Shown: positions 26,135-34,986 of the stretch, piece by piece | How the letters are laid out: each line of letters begins with the position of its first letter | Numbering within the stretch: the first letter of the stretch is position 1 | Assembly: GCA_963662965.1 (NCBI GenBank) | Contig: OY759970.1 | Location: 62,001 to 126,000, forward strand | From: DTWD01 sp963662965 | Lineage (GTDB): Bacteria; Acidobacteriota; Vicinamibacteria; Vicinamibacterales; UBA8438 | Direction: 5' to 3' | Length of the DNA: 64,000 nucleotides | The notes under the pieces: generated by a model | Databases searched by the model: none | Seen by the model: the letters and a program-made list of their open reading frames with translations, nothing else | Told to the model about the DNA's origin: nothing | Position numbers and translations under genes: made by a program

Positions 26135-27384
26135 GGACTCCTCCCGGGGGCAAGAGAGCGACGGCGGAACAGCCACCAGCTTGGGTGCAGCAAGATATCC
26201 GGCCTCTGGTGTGGCACCACTGCGGTTCCGGGCCACGATGGACAAGGCGCTACATCGGGGACCAGAGACCGGCACGGGCTGACAGGGGTACCCAGTGTCT
26301 GAATCGGTCGCGTCCGATGTCGGTCCGACCTGTGGGGTCATCACATGTTTCTCACGTAGCTACTCGAAGCGGACGGGGTCCATGGTGACGGCCCCCTGGT
26401 GGAGGGGTGTGCACGCGGTGCCGGTGTGCGCTGCCGGCGGTGGCCGGCGAGCACCACGCTACGCGCCCCGTGCGTCAGGAGGGAGCGTAGATACCGGTGG
26501 CCCTGTTTGGTGATCGCGCCCCGGCGCCGCCGGGTGCCACTGGAGTGTTCCCGGGGCGTGAGCCCCAGCCAGCTCGCAAACTGCCGGCCCCGCCGGAACG
26601 CGTGGATGTGCCCGACGCTCGCCACGAGCGCGGTGGCGGTCAAGAGCCCGACCCCCGGCACCTCGGAAGCAACCGCTGCGTTCCCGCGTCGTGGGCCGCA
26701 AAGGTCGTGAGCTGTTGTTCCACCGTCTGAATGCGGGTTTCGCGCTCGCGGAGCTCCGCGTCGACGAGTCCCAAGGCGGTGCGCAGGTGGGACCGGCAGC
26801 GGAAGCTCCGCGTCTTCGAGCAGCCGCGGGAGCTGCGTCAGGACGGTCCGCGCCCCCAGGGACAGCGTGACGCCGTGTTCGCGCAGCAGGCCCCGGACGG
26901 CAGTGGTGCGGGTCGTCATCCACTGCTGCCGCACGCGCGGTGTAACGCGACGAGCGCTTGCTGCTCAGGACGCTTCACCGCCCCCGGCACCACCGTCCCG
27001 CTGCGGGCCGCCTCCACTAACGCCTCGACGTCGGTGCGACCCGTCTTCTGCCGCCGTACGTAGGGGCGCACATACTGCGCCGGCAGCAGCGACACCTGAT
27101 GCCCGCAGCGGCGCGCGACCCGTCCCCAGTGATGCGCCATGCCACACGCGTCCATGACGACGTGACTGGCCGCCTGCGTGCGGCAGAACCGTTCGAACTG
27201 GCGGCGCGTGAAGCGATGATGGGCCTGGAGGCACCCCCGCCGGTCGGCGACAGCGACTTCGAAGACACTCTTTGCGAGATCAACCGCGACGGTCGTAGGA
27301 TGCATGATGGTCTCCTCTCCAGTTTGTGGTTTCCGGTCCGCTTGCCACGGCCATGATGCCGCAACAAAGGACCGGGAGGAGTCC
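26135..27384. mobile_element. IS1111-like (IS110 family) insertion element, degraded
   Basis: A perfect 13-bp inverted repeat, GGACTCCTCCCGG at 26135-26147 and its complement at 27372-27384, brackets the broken IS110-type transposase. Subterminal inverted repeats are the mark of the IS1111 subgroup. True ends and target duplication cannot be fixed from one copy. Confidence 0.6.
26341..27305 (-). pseudogene. IS110/IS1111 transposase (DEDD type), frameshifted
   Basis: From ATG 27305: TVAVDLAKSVFEVAVADRRG holds the first Asp of the RuvC-like DEDD site, VVMDACGMAHHWGR the second acidic position, and KTGRTDVEALVEAA the last two. This frame stops at 26916. A second frame carries the C-terminal domain, VPGVGLLTATALVASVGHI followed by GRQFASWLGLTPREHSSG with the conserved region around the catalytic Ser. 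The linker between is in a third frame. At least two frameshifts and a shortened C-terminus imply an inactive copy. Confidence 0.8.
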
Positions 27385-27418
27385 AGTCCATGACCAGCTC
27401 GCCTCGAGGAGCGGTTTG

Positions 27419-27727
27419 TTACTTGCGGACCGCGTCCAGGCTGACGACCGGATCATCACCGACGACTTCGGCACTGTGCACGGCACCGCGCGGCACGGCG
27501 AGGCAGTCGCCGGCCTCGAGCACCGCGGAATCGTCGCCCATCGTCATCCGAAAACGACCGGAGACCACTGCGTCGATCTTGTCGATGGCATGGGTGTGCG
27601 ACGGAAAGGCGGTTCCCGGCGGGTAGACGTAGCGCGTGACGTGGTAGCCGAGCCGCTCGAGCTTCTGGCGTAGTGCCGCCTCGGTCAGCGGCCCCTCCGC
27701 CGCCTCATCCCAATGAGAGAGGTTCAT
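27419..27727 (-). CDS. Single-domain cupin protein
   Basis: 102 residues from ATG 27727 with GGAGG directly upstream. Cupin motif 1 is present with metal ligands (PPGTAFPSHTHAIDKIDAVVSGRF), motif 2 is GDCLAVPRGAVHSAEVVG with the second His, so a three-His/Glu metal site is plausible. Starts with LSHWDEAAEGPLTEAALRQKLERLGYHVTRYVYPPG, typical of small stand-alone cupins of unknown substrate. The start codon lies 5 nt after the stop of the metallo-beta-lactamase gene, so the two are co-translated. Confidence 0.8.
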   Translation of the reverse strand: MNLSHWDEAAEGPLTEAALRQKLERLGYHVTRYVYPPGTAFPSHTHAIDKIDAVVSGRFRMTMGDDSAVLEAGDCLAVPRGAVHSAEVVGDDPVVSLDAVRK

Positions 27728-27732
27728 CCTCC

Positions 27733-28815
27733 CTACATCGGGTGCTGGATCTGTAGGCGCTCGTAGATCCGCACCACCGCCCGCGGGTCGACATTGCGGA
27801 CGCGGTCGCCGTACGCCGTTTCGTGCTTGCTCATGTCGACGCGCCCGGTCGCGTCCTCGGCCGACACCCCCTCGGCGCGGAGCTTCGACACCTGGGACCA
27901 CAGGTCACGCAGGTAGCTCTGCAGGTCGTCGATCTGCGAGCGGTCGCTGAACGGCGCCCCGTGCCCTGGCACCATCACGTCGAAGTCGAGCCCCTTGAGC
28001 GCCTGCAAACTTGCCGGCCACTCGTCGACGAATCCGTCGCCCATGTAAGGCAGACCGTTAGCGGTCGGGCTCCCGACAAAGAAGTCTCCGGTAAACACGA
28101 TCCGCTCCTCGGGCAGGAACACCATCGTGTCGCCGCCGGTGTGGCCGCGGCCGACGAAGTGCAGCTGCACCTCGCGCCCGCTCTTGACCAGCGTCATCGT
28201 GTCACTGTACGTGAGGTTCGGCGGCTTGACGCGCGTCTCCTGAATCGCGTTCCAGTGCGCCTCCCGCACGCGCAGGTCGATCTCGAGCCGCGCCCGCTCC
28301 GTGGCGTTGTTCGTCTCGGCGATCTGCGCCTTGAGCCGTTCGATCTGAGGCGGAATCGCCGCGGAGAACGTGCGGTTCGTCCGCTGCTCCAGCGGGTTTG
28401 CCAGATGCTGCGCCCTGACGTAGTCGTGGCCGATGATCTGGACGTCATCGCCAAACAGCTGGTTGCCGTGCGCGTGGTCGAAGTGAAAGTGGGAGTTGAA
28501 GACGTAGCGGATTGGCTTGTCGGTCACCTCCGCCTTGATCTCGGCGAGGAGCTTGCGCGCCGCCGCCGGCGAGACGCTCGTGTCGACGAGCATCGCGTGG
28601 TCGTCGTTGACGATCACCAGCGAGTTACTCATCGTCGTCATCGCGCCGCTCCCGGTCGCGAAGAAGACGCCGTCTGCGATCTCCTCGAACCGGTACGCCG
28701 CCTTGCCGTCGGTCGGATCGGTTTCCTGTACAATCGCCCAGACGCCTGTCGCCGCGAGCGCCACGGCCAGCACTCCGACACCGCGCACGACATACTGCTG
28801 CCTCAACTTAAACAT
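27733..28815 (-). CDS. MBL-fold metallo-hydrolase, exported
   Basis: 360 residues from ATG 28815. One N-terminal hydrophobic segment (VVRGVGVLAVALAATGVWAIV) serves as signal or anchor. Two-zinc site: HFHFDHAHG (HxHxDH), then HTGGDTMVFLP and the Asp in VFTGDFFVG, and the late His in VPGHGAPF. A helical insertion (LEQRTNRTFSAAIPPQIERLKAQIAETNNATERARL) is a feature of the SoxH/quinoprotein-relay type group. Probably a periplasmic hydrolase; substrate unknown. In an operon with the downstream cupin. Confidence 0.87.
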   Translation of the reverse strand: MFKLRQQYVVRGVGVLAVALAATGVWAIVQETDPTDGKAAYRFEEIADGVFFATGSGAMTTMSNSLVIVNDDHAMLVDTSVSPAAARKLLAEIKAEVTDKPIRYVFNSHFHFDHAHGNQLFGDDVQIIGHDYVRAQHLANPLEQRTNRTFSAAIPPQIERLKAQIAETNNATERARLEIDLRVREAHWNAIQETRVKPPNLTYSDTMTLVKSGREVQLHFVGRGHTGGDTMVFLPEERIVFTGDFFVGSPTANGLPYMGDGFVDEWPASLQALKGLDFDVMVPGHGAPFSDRSQIDDLQSYLRDLWSQVSKLRAEGVSAEDATGRVDMSKHETAYGDRVRNVDPRAVVRIYERLQIQHPM

Positions 28816-28834
28816 GAGTGCCCTTCCTGTTATC

Positions 28835-28872
28835 AGACGGGGCCGGCGACCCTGCACCCCCTCGCCCCATCA
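28835..28872 (+). repeat. GC-rich palindromic repeat, copy F (degenerate)
   Basis: Only the left end, CAGACGGGGCCGGCGACCC, and part of the middle survive, ending CTCGCCCC. Located 20 nt upstream of the metallo-beta-lactamase start. Confidence 0.4.
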
Positions 28873-28877
28873 GCCGC

Positions 28878-29552
28878 TCACTCGGCCGCCGCCTTCCCGG
28901 CTATCCCGGGATGATGGTGCTCGATATACAAGAATCCGCGATACACACCGGTTCGGTGCGATTGTTGCTCATGGTCACGCACGTGAACCGTCAGCGTACG
29001 CGGCATCTTAGCCTCGTAACAATTATCACGTCGAGCCATCGACAGATGCTGGAAGATCATTCGCTGCTCGGGCGCATTACGAAAGCGTTCCCGCTCGTCC
29101 GACCCCACATCGGTGTAAGCGCCGCCGTAGAACGAGTCCGCTGGCGTGGGACGATGGTCAATCGTTCGTGTCTGGCGGCGGTTGGCGGACGCCCTCTCCC
29201 GCTCCAACGCCTCGGCAACCTTCTCCACCTCGCGACAGCCGCGACGCGTGCACTCGGCATGGTCGTCGATGCGCTCCACCGGATGGGCGATCGAGATCAC
29301 CAGCTGCCGCTGCAGCTCGGACATCGCCGGCGTCGGCGCGCCGAAATAGGCGACTCCGTCCGCGGCCTGCACGACGTAGCAATCATTGGGGTGGAGCGTC
29401 GCCACTTCCACGCCGGGCTGGTCGACCGGCAGCACCCAGTGGTACAGCTCGGGGGCGGGCTGCGCCCGGTCTTGGGCAGCCGGAGACGGCCCCAGCGCAA
29501 CGACAACGAGCACGGCGCCCACCGCCAGTGCCGCCCGCGATGCGCGGTCCAT
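28878..29552 (-). CDS. Secreted protein of unknown function
   Basis: 224 residues. Signal peptide (ALAVGAVLVVVALGPSPAAA-like, residues 8-27). The rest has LYHWVLPVDQPGVEVATLHPNDCYVVQAADGVAYFG and a His-rich C-terminus (HVRDHEQQSHRTG ... IEHHHPGIAG). No family is recognised. Divergent from the PQQ dehydrogenase with only 30 nt between the start codons; TAGAAT lies 5 nt before this ATG. The His/Cys content might suit a metal, but this is a guess. Confidence 0.6.
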   Translation of the reverse strand: MDRASRAALAVGAVLVVVALGPSPAAQDRAQPAPELYHWVLPVDQPGVEVATLHPNDCYVVQAADGVAYFGAPTPAMSELQRQLVISIAHPVERIDDHAECTRRGCREVEKVAEALERERASANRRQTRTIDHRPTPADSFYGGAYTDVGSDERERFRNAPEQRMIFQHLSMARRDNCYEAKMPRTLTVHVRDHEQQSHRTGVYRGFLYIEHHHPGIAGKAAAE

Positions 29553-29557
29553 GGGGC

Positions 29558-29577
29558 ATTCTACCCTGCGGTATCAT
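29558..29577. promoter_or_regulatory. Divergent pair of -10-like boxes
   Basis: TAGAAT on the minus strand (29563-29558) ends 5 nt before ATG 29552; TATCAT on the plus strand (29572-29577) ends 5 nt before ATG 29583. Both transcripts would be leaderless, and the -35 region of each would lie inside the other's gene. Confidence 0.4.
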
Positions 29578-29582
29578 GGCGC

Positions 29583-31643
29583 ATGCGAAACCACACTTAT
29601 CGGTGGTACGTCATCGTTGCCTGCATCGCCGCCATGATGGGCGGTGCGTCGCCCGTCAGCGCGCAACAGGGAGCCCCGGCTAATGGCGAATGGCCGACGT
29701 ACGGCGGCGACCTAGGCGGGTCCAAGTATTCCCCGCTGGATCAGGTCGACCGGAGCAATTTCGAGAGCCTCGAAATCGCCTGGCGCTGGCAGTCAGCCGA
29801 TGCGTATCTCAGCATCAACACCCCGGGCGGCGGCGAATGGCGCGCTGAAGCGCCGGTCATTTTCGAGGAGCTGCTCCGACGCGACCCGAATCTGTGGCGC
29901 GAAGCTCAGCCACCCTACCTGAACAACTTGAAGGCGACGCCACTGATGGTCGGCGGGCGACTGTTCATCAACATGCCGACGTCGCAAATCGCGTCGATTG
30001 ACGCGGCGACCGGCGAGACGCTCTGGGTCTACAACCCGAAGACCTACGAGGAAGGGACGACGACGATGTCCGCGCGCTGGAACCAGCGCGGCGTCGCCTA
30101 CTGGTCGGACGGTCCCGAGCGCGAGGACGAACGGATCTTCGCCGGCACCGGGAACGGCTACCTCATCTGCGTCGACGCCAAGACCGGCGAGCCGTGCGCC
30201 GACTTCGGCGATGGCGGCTGGGTCGATCTCGTGGCCGACCTGCCGCGAGCCGCGCGCGGCGACCGTGACTGGCTTAACGCGCTGCGCTATTCGGTACAGT
30301 CGCCGCCGCTCGTCGTCGGCAACACGATCGTCACGCCGTCGTCGATCTCGTCCTACAACATCACGAAGGAAGCACCGCCGGGATGGATGCGCGGCTTCGA
30401 CCCTCGAGATGGACGAACCAAATGGACGTTCCACACCATTCCACAGGGCGACGAATACGGCAACGACACCTGGGCCGGCGACTCGTGGCGCGTCACCGGC
30501 AAGGTCGGCGTGTGGTCGCTGATGAGCGCGGACCCCGAGCTCGGGCTGATCTATCTCCCGACTAACACGCCGGCCCCAGACTATTACGGCGGGCACCGCC
30601 TTGGCGACAACCTCTTTGCCGAGAGCGTCGTCGCGCTCGATATGGAGACGGGCGAACGAGAGTGGCACTTCCAGGCGGTCCACCACGGGCTCTGGGATTG
30701 GGACTTCCCCGCCGCTCCGAACCTGGTCGACGTTGTCGTCGACGGACAGCCGGTGAAGGCGCTCGCGCAGATCAGCAAGCAGGGGTTCACCTACGTCTTC
30801 AACCGCGAGACCGGCGAGCCGATCTGGCCGATCGAGGAGCGACCGGTCGCGACCGATACCGACCTCCCTGGCGAGGTGCCGTCGGCGACGCAGCCGTTCC
30901 CGACCAGACCGGAGCCGTTCGAGTACCAGGGCGCGGTCATCGACGACCTGGTCGACTTCACGCCGGAGATCCGGCAGATGGCGATCGAGGCAATGGACGG
31001 CTATCGGCTGGGGCCGATTTTCACGCCGCCGATGTGGGACGGCACCGTGCAGCGCCCGAGTGCCGGCGGCGGCGCCAACTGGTCTGGCGCGGCCTTCGAC
31101 CCAGAAACCGGCATCCTCTATGTACCTTCGAGGAATGCCTACTCGGTCATGCAATACCGCGAGCCGATTTCCGGTGAGGCCGCGTCGCTCGATGTCATCG
31201 AGCGACGCGGCGAGACGCGGACACGGCCGCAGATGCCGCAGGGGCTGCCGCTCTTCAAGCCGCCCTACTCACGGATGACGGCGATCGACCTGAACACCGG
31301 CGACCACGTCTGGATGAAGCCGACGGGAAACGGCGACCGGATCCGAAACCACCCGCTGCTGCGAGACCTCGATCTCCCGCCGCTTGGCGGCGACAGCAGC
31401 CGCGCGGGTCCCCTGCTGACGCCAGACATTCTTGTCTTCGCCCTGACGGCCGGCGGCGCCAACGACGGGCCCCGGCTCGTCGCCTTCGACAAGGCGAGCG
31501 GCGAGGAGCTAGGGTCGGTCGACCTACCGGGTGGCGCGATCGGCACGCCCATGACGTACATGATGGACGGCCGGCAGTACATTGCGTTGACTGTCGGAGC
31601 GGTACCGGTGCCGGAGCTGGTGGCTTTCGCGCTGCCGGAGTAG
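29583..31643 (+). CDS. PQQ-dependent dehydrogenase, membrane/periplasmic quinoprotein
   Basis: 686 residues with a signal peptide (YVIVACIAAMMGGASPVSAQ). Eight-bladed propeller of the PQQ type: GEWPTYGGDLGGSKYSPLDQVDRSNFESLEIAWRW at the start, blade signatures SIDAATGETLWVYNP, GFDPRDGRTKWTFHTIPQG, ALDMETGEREWHFQAVHHGLWDWDFPAAPNL, and the closing GAIGTPMTYMMDGRQYIALTVG. The HHGLWDWDFPAAP stretch is characteristic of glucose/quinate-type enzymes. Oxidises an alcohol or aldose in the periplasm and passes electrons to ubiquinone or cytochrome; no heme motif CxxCH is present. Substrate undetermined. Confidence 0.92.
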   Translation: MRNHTYRWYVIVACIAAMMGGASPVSAQQGAPANGEWPTYGGDLGGSKYSPLDQVDRSNFESLEIAWRWQSADAYLSINTPGGGEWRAEAPVIFEELLRRDPNLWREAQPPYLNNLKATPLMVGGRLFINMPTSQIASIDAATGETLWVYNPKTYEEGTTTMSARWNQRGVAYWSDGPEREDERIFAGTGNGYLICVDAKTGEPCADFGDGGWVDLVADLPRAARGDRDWLNALRYSVQSPPLVVGNTIVTPSSISSYNITKEAPPGWMRGFDPRDGRTKWTFHTIPQGDEYGNDTWAGDSWRVTGKVGVWSLMSADPELGLIYLPTNTPAPDYYGGHRLGDNLFAESVVALDMETGEREWHFQAVHHGLWDWDFPAAPNLVDVVVDGQPVKALAQISKQGFTYVFNRETGEPIWPIEERPVATDTDLPGEVPSATQPFPTRPEPFEYQGAVIDDLVDFTPEIRQMAIEAMDGYRLGPIFTPPMWDGTVQRPSAGGGANWSGAAFDPETGILYVPSRNAYSVMQYREPISGEAASLDVIERRGETRTRPQMPQGLPLFKPPYSRMTAIDLNTGDHVWMKPTGNGDRIRNHPLLRDLDLPPLGGDSSRAGPLLTPDILVFALTAGGANDGPRLVAFDKASGEELGSVDLPGGAIGTPMTYMMDGRQYIALTVGAVPVPELVAFALPE

Positions 31644-31645
31644 CG

Positions 31646-31748
31646 GCCGTCCCGGGCGCGCACGGCGCGCCCGGGACGGCACGGAGCGGGGCAACCGGGG
31701 TCCCCGCAAGTGCCGCCGCCGGGGTTCGGGGCCGCAGGCCTCGTTTTA
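31646..31748 (-). repeat. GC-rich palindromic repeat, copy G (inverted) with strong hairpin
   Basis: Starts with a perfect 16-bp stem, GCCGTCCCGGGCGCGC-ACG-then the complement (31646-31680), 3 nt after the dehydrogenase stop, and ends GCCGCAGGCCTCGTTTT before the convergent gene. The hairpin is terminator-like but has no T-tract. Confidence 0.75.
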
Positions 31749-33095
31749 GAAGGACCTGACGAACCCGCCGCTCGACCCGGCGAATCGCGAGTTCACGACG
31801 TTGTTGAAAATCGAGCCAAACGAGTAGGTTAACCCGATCCGGAATCGCCATTCGTAGTCGGTGGCGAGCTGCCGCTGCCGCACCAAGATCTCCTCGTCGG
31901 TCGCATCACGCCGCGGCAGATAGATCTGGTCCCGGATGAGCGAGCCGTTGCCGCTGAGATTGAGGAAGAACCCGCGGAACAGCCGGATGTCGAGGTTGCC
32001 AAACAAGACGAGGCGGTGCTGGTCGGGGTCGTCGAGAAACTGCGAGAACTCGACCGTGAAGTCGCTCTCACCCCACGGCTCGTTCACCTCGAACGATGTC
32101 TGAACGGCGTGGTTGATCCGATCCTCCTCCAGTTTGTCGAAGAGCGTCGGCTCCTCGTAGCGAAACGAGTTATATCCCGCCGAGTAGCTCACCGTGAACT
32201 GACGCCGCGTTGATTCCGAATACGGAAAGAAGTTGTACTCCACCGCCGGTGCCACCCGCAGCGTCAGATCCTGATTGCGAAAGCTCGTACTGACTGCCGA
32301 CCCGCCAAAGCCGATTCCAACGTGCTCTCCCGCGCTCTTCACGAAACGGGCATCGAGCGCATTGTTGCGGCGCACGTTCGTGAAGGTCGAGTCGGTCAGC
32401 TCGAAGGTGTCCTCGCGGTAGTTCGTGTTGACCCCGAGCCGCATCTTCCACATGTCGGTCGTCCGGTTGGCCGAAAACGACCCGCTGAACGATCTCGTTC
32501 TCTCGAGCTCCTCGGCGTCGAAGAAGACTCGAAGACGCGTGCGGAAGACCCAGAAGTTCCACGGGTCGTCCTCGGGCTGGGCGTTGCCATTCCGTGACGG
32601 ACCGCCGAGCGGGCCACTCGGTCGCGCCGAGACTTCCAGCTGTTGTCCGAGCGCCGTCTGCGCGGCATAGCGGACCAGGCCGAGGCGAAGCGTCTGCGCC
32701 AAAGCCCGACGCTCGCTGTCGTCCGTGTCGTCCTGCGTGGTGTAGAAGACGAGTTGGTCGTTCAGACCCTCGAACTCCTCGAGACCATAGAAGTCCAGGG
32801 TCCACGCGCGACCCCCGCCTCCTGTGCTCTCGCGAGTGACGAGCACGTGCACCTGCGCGTCGGGGCGATCCCGCACGTAATTAATGAACGTGATCTCGCG
32901 GCGCAGATAGTCGTCGTCGCACGGGCCGCAATCCAGAAACACGCGAAGAGCCTCCGCGCCGCTCAACTCCGGCGACTGCTGGGTGGTGTCCGGAACGTTC
33001 GACGGAGAGGATCGCCCCGCCGCCACGAGCGGCGACGTCGCCAGCGACACGAGGGCCAGCAGTGTCACGGGCGCAGTCCGGACGAATCTCGACAT
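31746..33095 (-). CDS. Outer-membrane beta-barrel protein of unknown function
   Basis: 449 residues from ATG 33095 with a signal peptide (TAPVTLLALVSLATSPLVAA). N-terminal domain: ALRVFLDCGPCDDDYLRREITFINYVRDRPDAQVHVLVT with a CxxC pair and a YTTQDDTDD acidic loop, similar to TolB-like or thioredoxin-like acidobacterial N-domains. From about residue 185 on, alternating aromatic strands (RTRLRVFFDAEEL ... FRIGLTYSFGSIFNNVVNSRF) end in a terminal Phe, as in outer-membrane barrels. Probably surface located. The annotated TTG start at 33107 is less likely. Confidence 0.7.
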   Translation of the reverse strand: MSRFVRTAPVTLLALVSLATSPLVAAGRSSPSNVPDTTQQSPELSGAEALRVFLDCGPCDDDYLRREITFINYVRDRPDAQVHVLVTRESTGGGGRAWTLDFYGLEEFEGLNDQLVFYTTQDDTDDSERRALAQTLRLGLVRYAAQTALGQQLEVSARPSGPLGGPSRNGNAQPEDDPWNFWVFRTRLRVFFDAEELERTRSFSGSFSANRTTDMWKMRLGVNTNYREDTFELTDSTFTNVRRNNALDARFVKSAGEHVGIGFGGSAVSTSFRNQDLTLRVAPAVEYNFFPYSESTRRQFTVSYSAGYNSFRYEEPTLFDKLEEDRINHAVQTSFEVNEPWGESDFTVEFSQFLDDPDQHRLVLFGNLDIRLFRGFFLNLSGNGSLIRDQIYLPRRDATDEEILVRQRQLATDYEWRFRIGLTYSFGSIFNNVVNSRFAGSSGGFVRSF

Positions 33096-33166
33096 GTACG
33101 GGATCAACGGGAGCGTACGCTCGCGGTGGATGCGACGGTCTCAAGGTATGGTATACGAAGAACGCC

Positions 33167-34807
33167 GTGTCGACGCTCCCCGCTCCAGGCACCTCTGCCC
33201 CATCCTTCACGCTCCGCGACGGCGCCGGCGCCGAACACCGCTTCGGCGATGTCGCCACGGCACCGGCGACGCTGCTCTTTTTCTTCAAGCACGACTGCGC
33301 CACGTGTGGGCTCACCGCGCCGCTTGTCGAGCGCGTGTACGGCGAGCTGGGGCCCTCTGGCTTGCGGGTGCTTGCCATCTCCCAGGACGATGCGGGCGAC
33401 GCGGCTGGATTCATCGCGCAGCACCAGCTGACGGTGCCGGTCGTGCTCGACGACGAGCTCGACAGCTCGGCCGACTACGGCTTCGATGCCGTCCCCGCGC
33501 TGGTCCTGACCGACGCCGAGCGTACCGTGCTCGCGAGCTTCGAGGGCTTCTCCAAACGTGATCTCATCGCGCTGGTGGCGCTCGCGGCGGAGCGGTGTGG
33601 ACAACCGGCGCCGGCGGTCGAGCGCGACGACGAGACGCTCCCCGACCTGCGGCCCGGTTGCGGATCACGCGTCCATGATCCAGAGGTGGCCCGCCGCCTG
33701 GCCGTCAAGCGCTCCGCCTCGACCCTCAGCGCGCGCCGGGTGCGCGTCCCGGCGGACCTCGATCCTTACGAGTTCTTCGATGAGCAGGGGCTGACCGACG
33801 GGCTCCCGGTCGTGCCGCCAACCGAAGACCGCGTGCTTTGCATGCTCGAGGGCACCTCGCGCGCCGCGACCGACGTGGTGGCGTCGGTGCCGCCGAATCT
33901 GGCGCCGGCCACCGTCGAAAAGGTGGCGATCAACGCGGTGATGGCCGGGTGCAAGCCAGCATACCTCCCCGTCGTCCTCGCGGCGCTCGAGGCGGCGTGT
34001 ACCGACGACTTTAATCTGCACGGCGTCCTCGCCACGACCTACTTCGTCGGCCCGCTCATCATCGTGAACGGTCCGATTCGGCACCAGATTGGCCTCAACT
34101 GCGGACGTAACGTCTTCGGTCAGGGCACGCGCGCCAACTCCACCATCGGTCGCGCGCTCCAGCTCGTCGTACGTAACGTCGGTGGCGGTCGACCTGGCGA
34201 GGTGGATATGTCGACGCTCGGTCAGCCGGGCAAGGTCGGCGTCTGTATCGCAGAGAACGAGGAGCTCAGCTGCTGGGATCCGCTTCATGTCGAACGCGGT
34301 TTTGCGCGCGATCAAAGCACGGTCACGGTCCTCGCCGCCGAGGCGCCACGGGCGATTCGCGACCAGCTGTCACGCACGGCACGGTCGCTCGCGATCAGCA
34401 TGGGCTTGTCGATCGAGTCGATCGCTCATGTGAAGCTGCACGGCATGGACCAGGCGCTTTTGGTCGTGTCGCCAGAACACATGCGCACCTTCGAGCGTGA
34501 CGGGTACTCGAAAGCCGACCTCCGCGCGCGGATCCAAGAGGCGACGGCGCGCCCGCTCCGCGACCTGCTCCCGGACACAGAGTGCCACAAAGGGACGCCA
34601 CTCAAAGTCGTGCCACGCGACTGGCTGGGCCCCGATGGGCGTCCGACCGACGAGGCGCTCGATCGGCCGTTTCCGAAGTTCGCACACCCCGACGGCATCC
34701 TGGTCGTGGTCGCCGGCGGGACCGCCGGAAAGTTCTCGGCGGTCGTCGGCGGTTGGGCGAGCGGCGGGCTGAGCTCGAAGGCGGTCACGCGGGCCATTCG
34801 GCTCTAG
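33167..34807 (+). CDS. Thioredoxin-like domain fused to DGLPVVPPT domain
   Basis: 546 residues from GTG 33167. Residues 1-140 are a peroxiredoxin/TlpA-type thioredoxin fold (APSFTLRDG, LLFFFKHDCATCGL with Cys44-x2-Cys47, VPALVLTD, cis-Pro before ALV). A linker contains PGCGSRVHDP with Cys165. Residues 198-546 are an uncharacterised domain starting DPYEFFDEQGLTDGLPVVPPTEDRV, homologous over its length to the 366-residue protein at 49174 (shared: NLHGVLATT/NLNGVQATT, NGPIRHQIGLN, NVFGxGxRANxTIGRA, GKFSAVVGGW). The stand-alone homologue is coupled to a UGSC selenoprotein, so the fused thioredoxin domain suggests a thiol or selenol redox function. No Sec codon here. No signal peptide. Confidence 0.75.
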   Translation: MSTLPAPGTSAPSFTLRDGAGAEHRFGDVATAPATLLFFFKHDCATCGLTAPLVERVYGELGPSGLRVLAISQDDAGDAAGFIAQHQLTVPVVLDDELDSSADYGFDAVPALVLTDAERTVLASFEGFSKRDLIALVALAAERCGQPAPAVERDDETLPDLRPGCGSRVHDPEVARRLAVKRSASTLSARRVRVPADLDPYEFFDEQGLTDGLPVVPPTEDRVLCMLEGTSRAATDVVASVPPNLAPATVEKVAINAVMAGCKPAYLPVVLAALEAACTDDFNLHGVLATTYFVGPLIIVNGPIRHQIGLNCGRNVFGQGTRANSTIGRALQLVVRNVGGGRPGEVDMSTLGQPGKVGVCIAENEELSCWDPLHVERGFARDQSTVTVLAAEAPRAIRDQLSRTARSLAISMGLSIESIAHVKLHGMDQALLVVSPEHMRTFERDGYSKADLRARIQEATARPLRDLLPDTECHKGTPLKVVPRDWLGPDGRPTDEALDRPFPKFAHPDGILVVVAGGTAGKFSAVVGGWASGGLSSKAVTRAIRL

Positions 34808-34986
34808 GCATTGTGCTTGCTTGGGATTAGCACGTGCGCACGAGGCTGCTCGGGACGGTGCTCGTAACCTAGTTGGGGGCCGAATGGAGGATTGAAGGCT
34901 TCAGCCAGATACCCTATGTAGCAGGCTCAACTCTGCCCCATGTCCCACAAGGGCTTCGGAAAGAAACGACACGCGCGCCCAAACAG

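Noticed and set aside
29793..31154. 453-codon minus-strand frame inside the PQQ dehydrogenase gene
   Set aside because: Shadow of a complete, well-conserved gene.
31646..31680. Classical intrinsic terminator
   Set aside because: The stem is strong but no T-run follows; treated as part of the repeat family.
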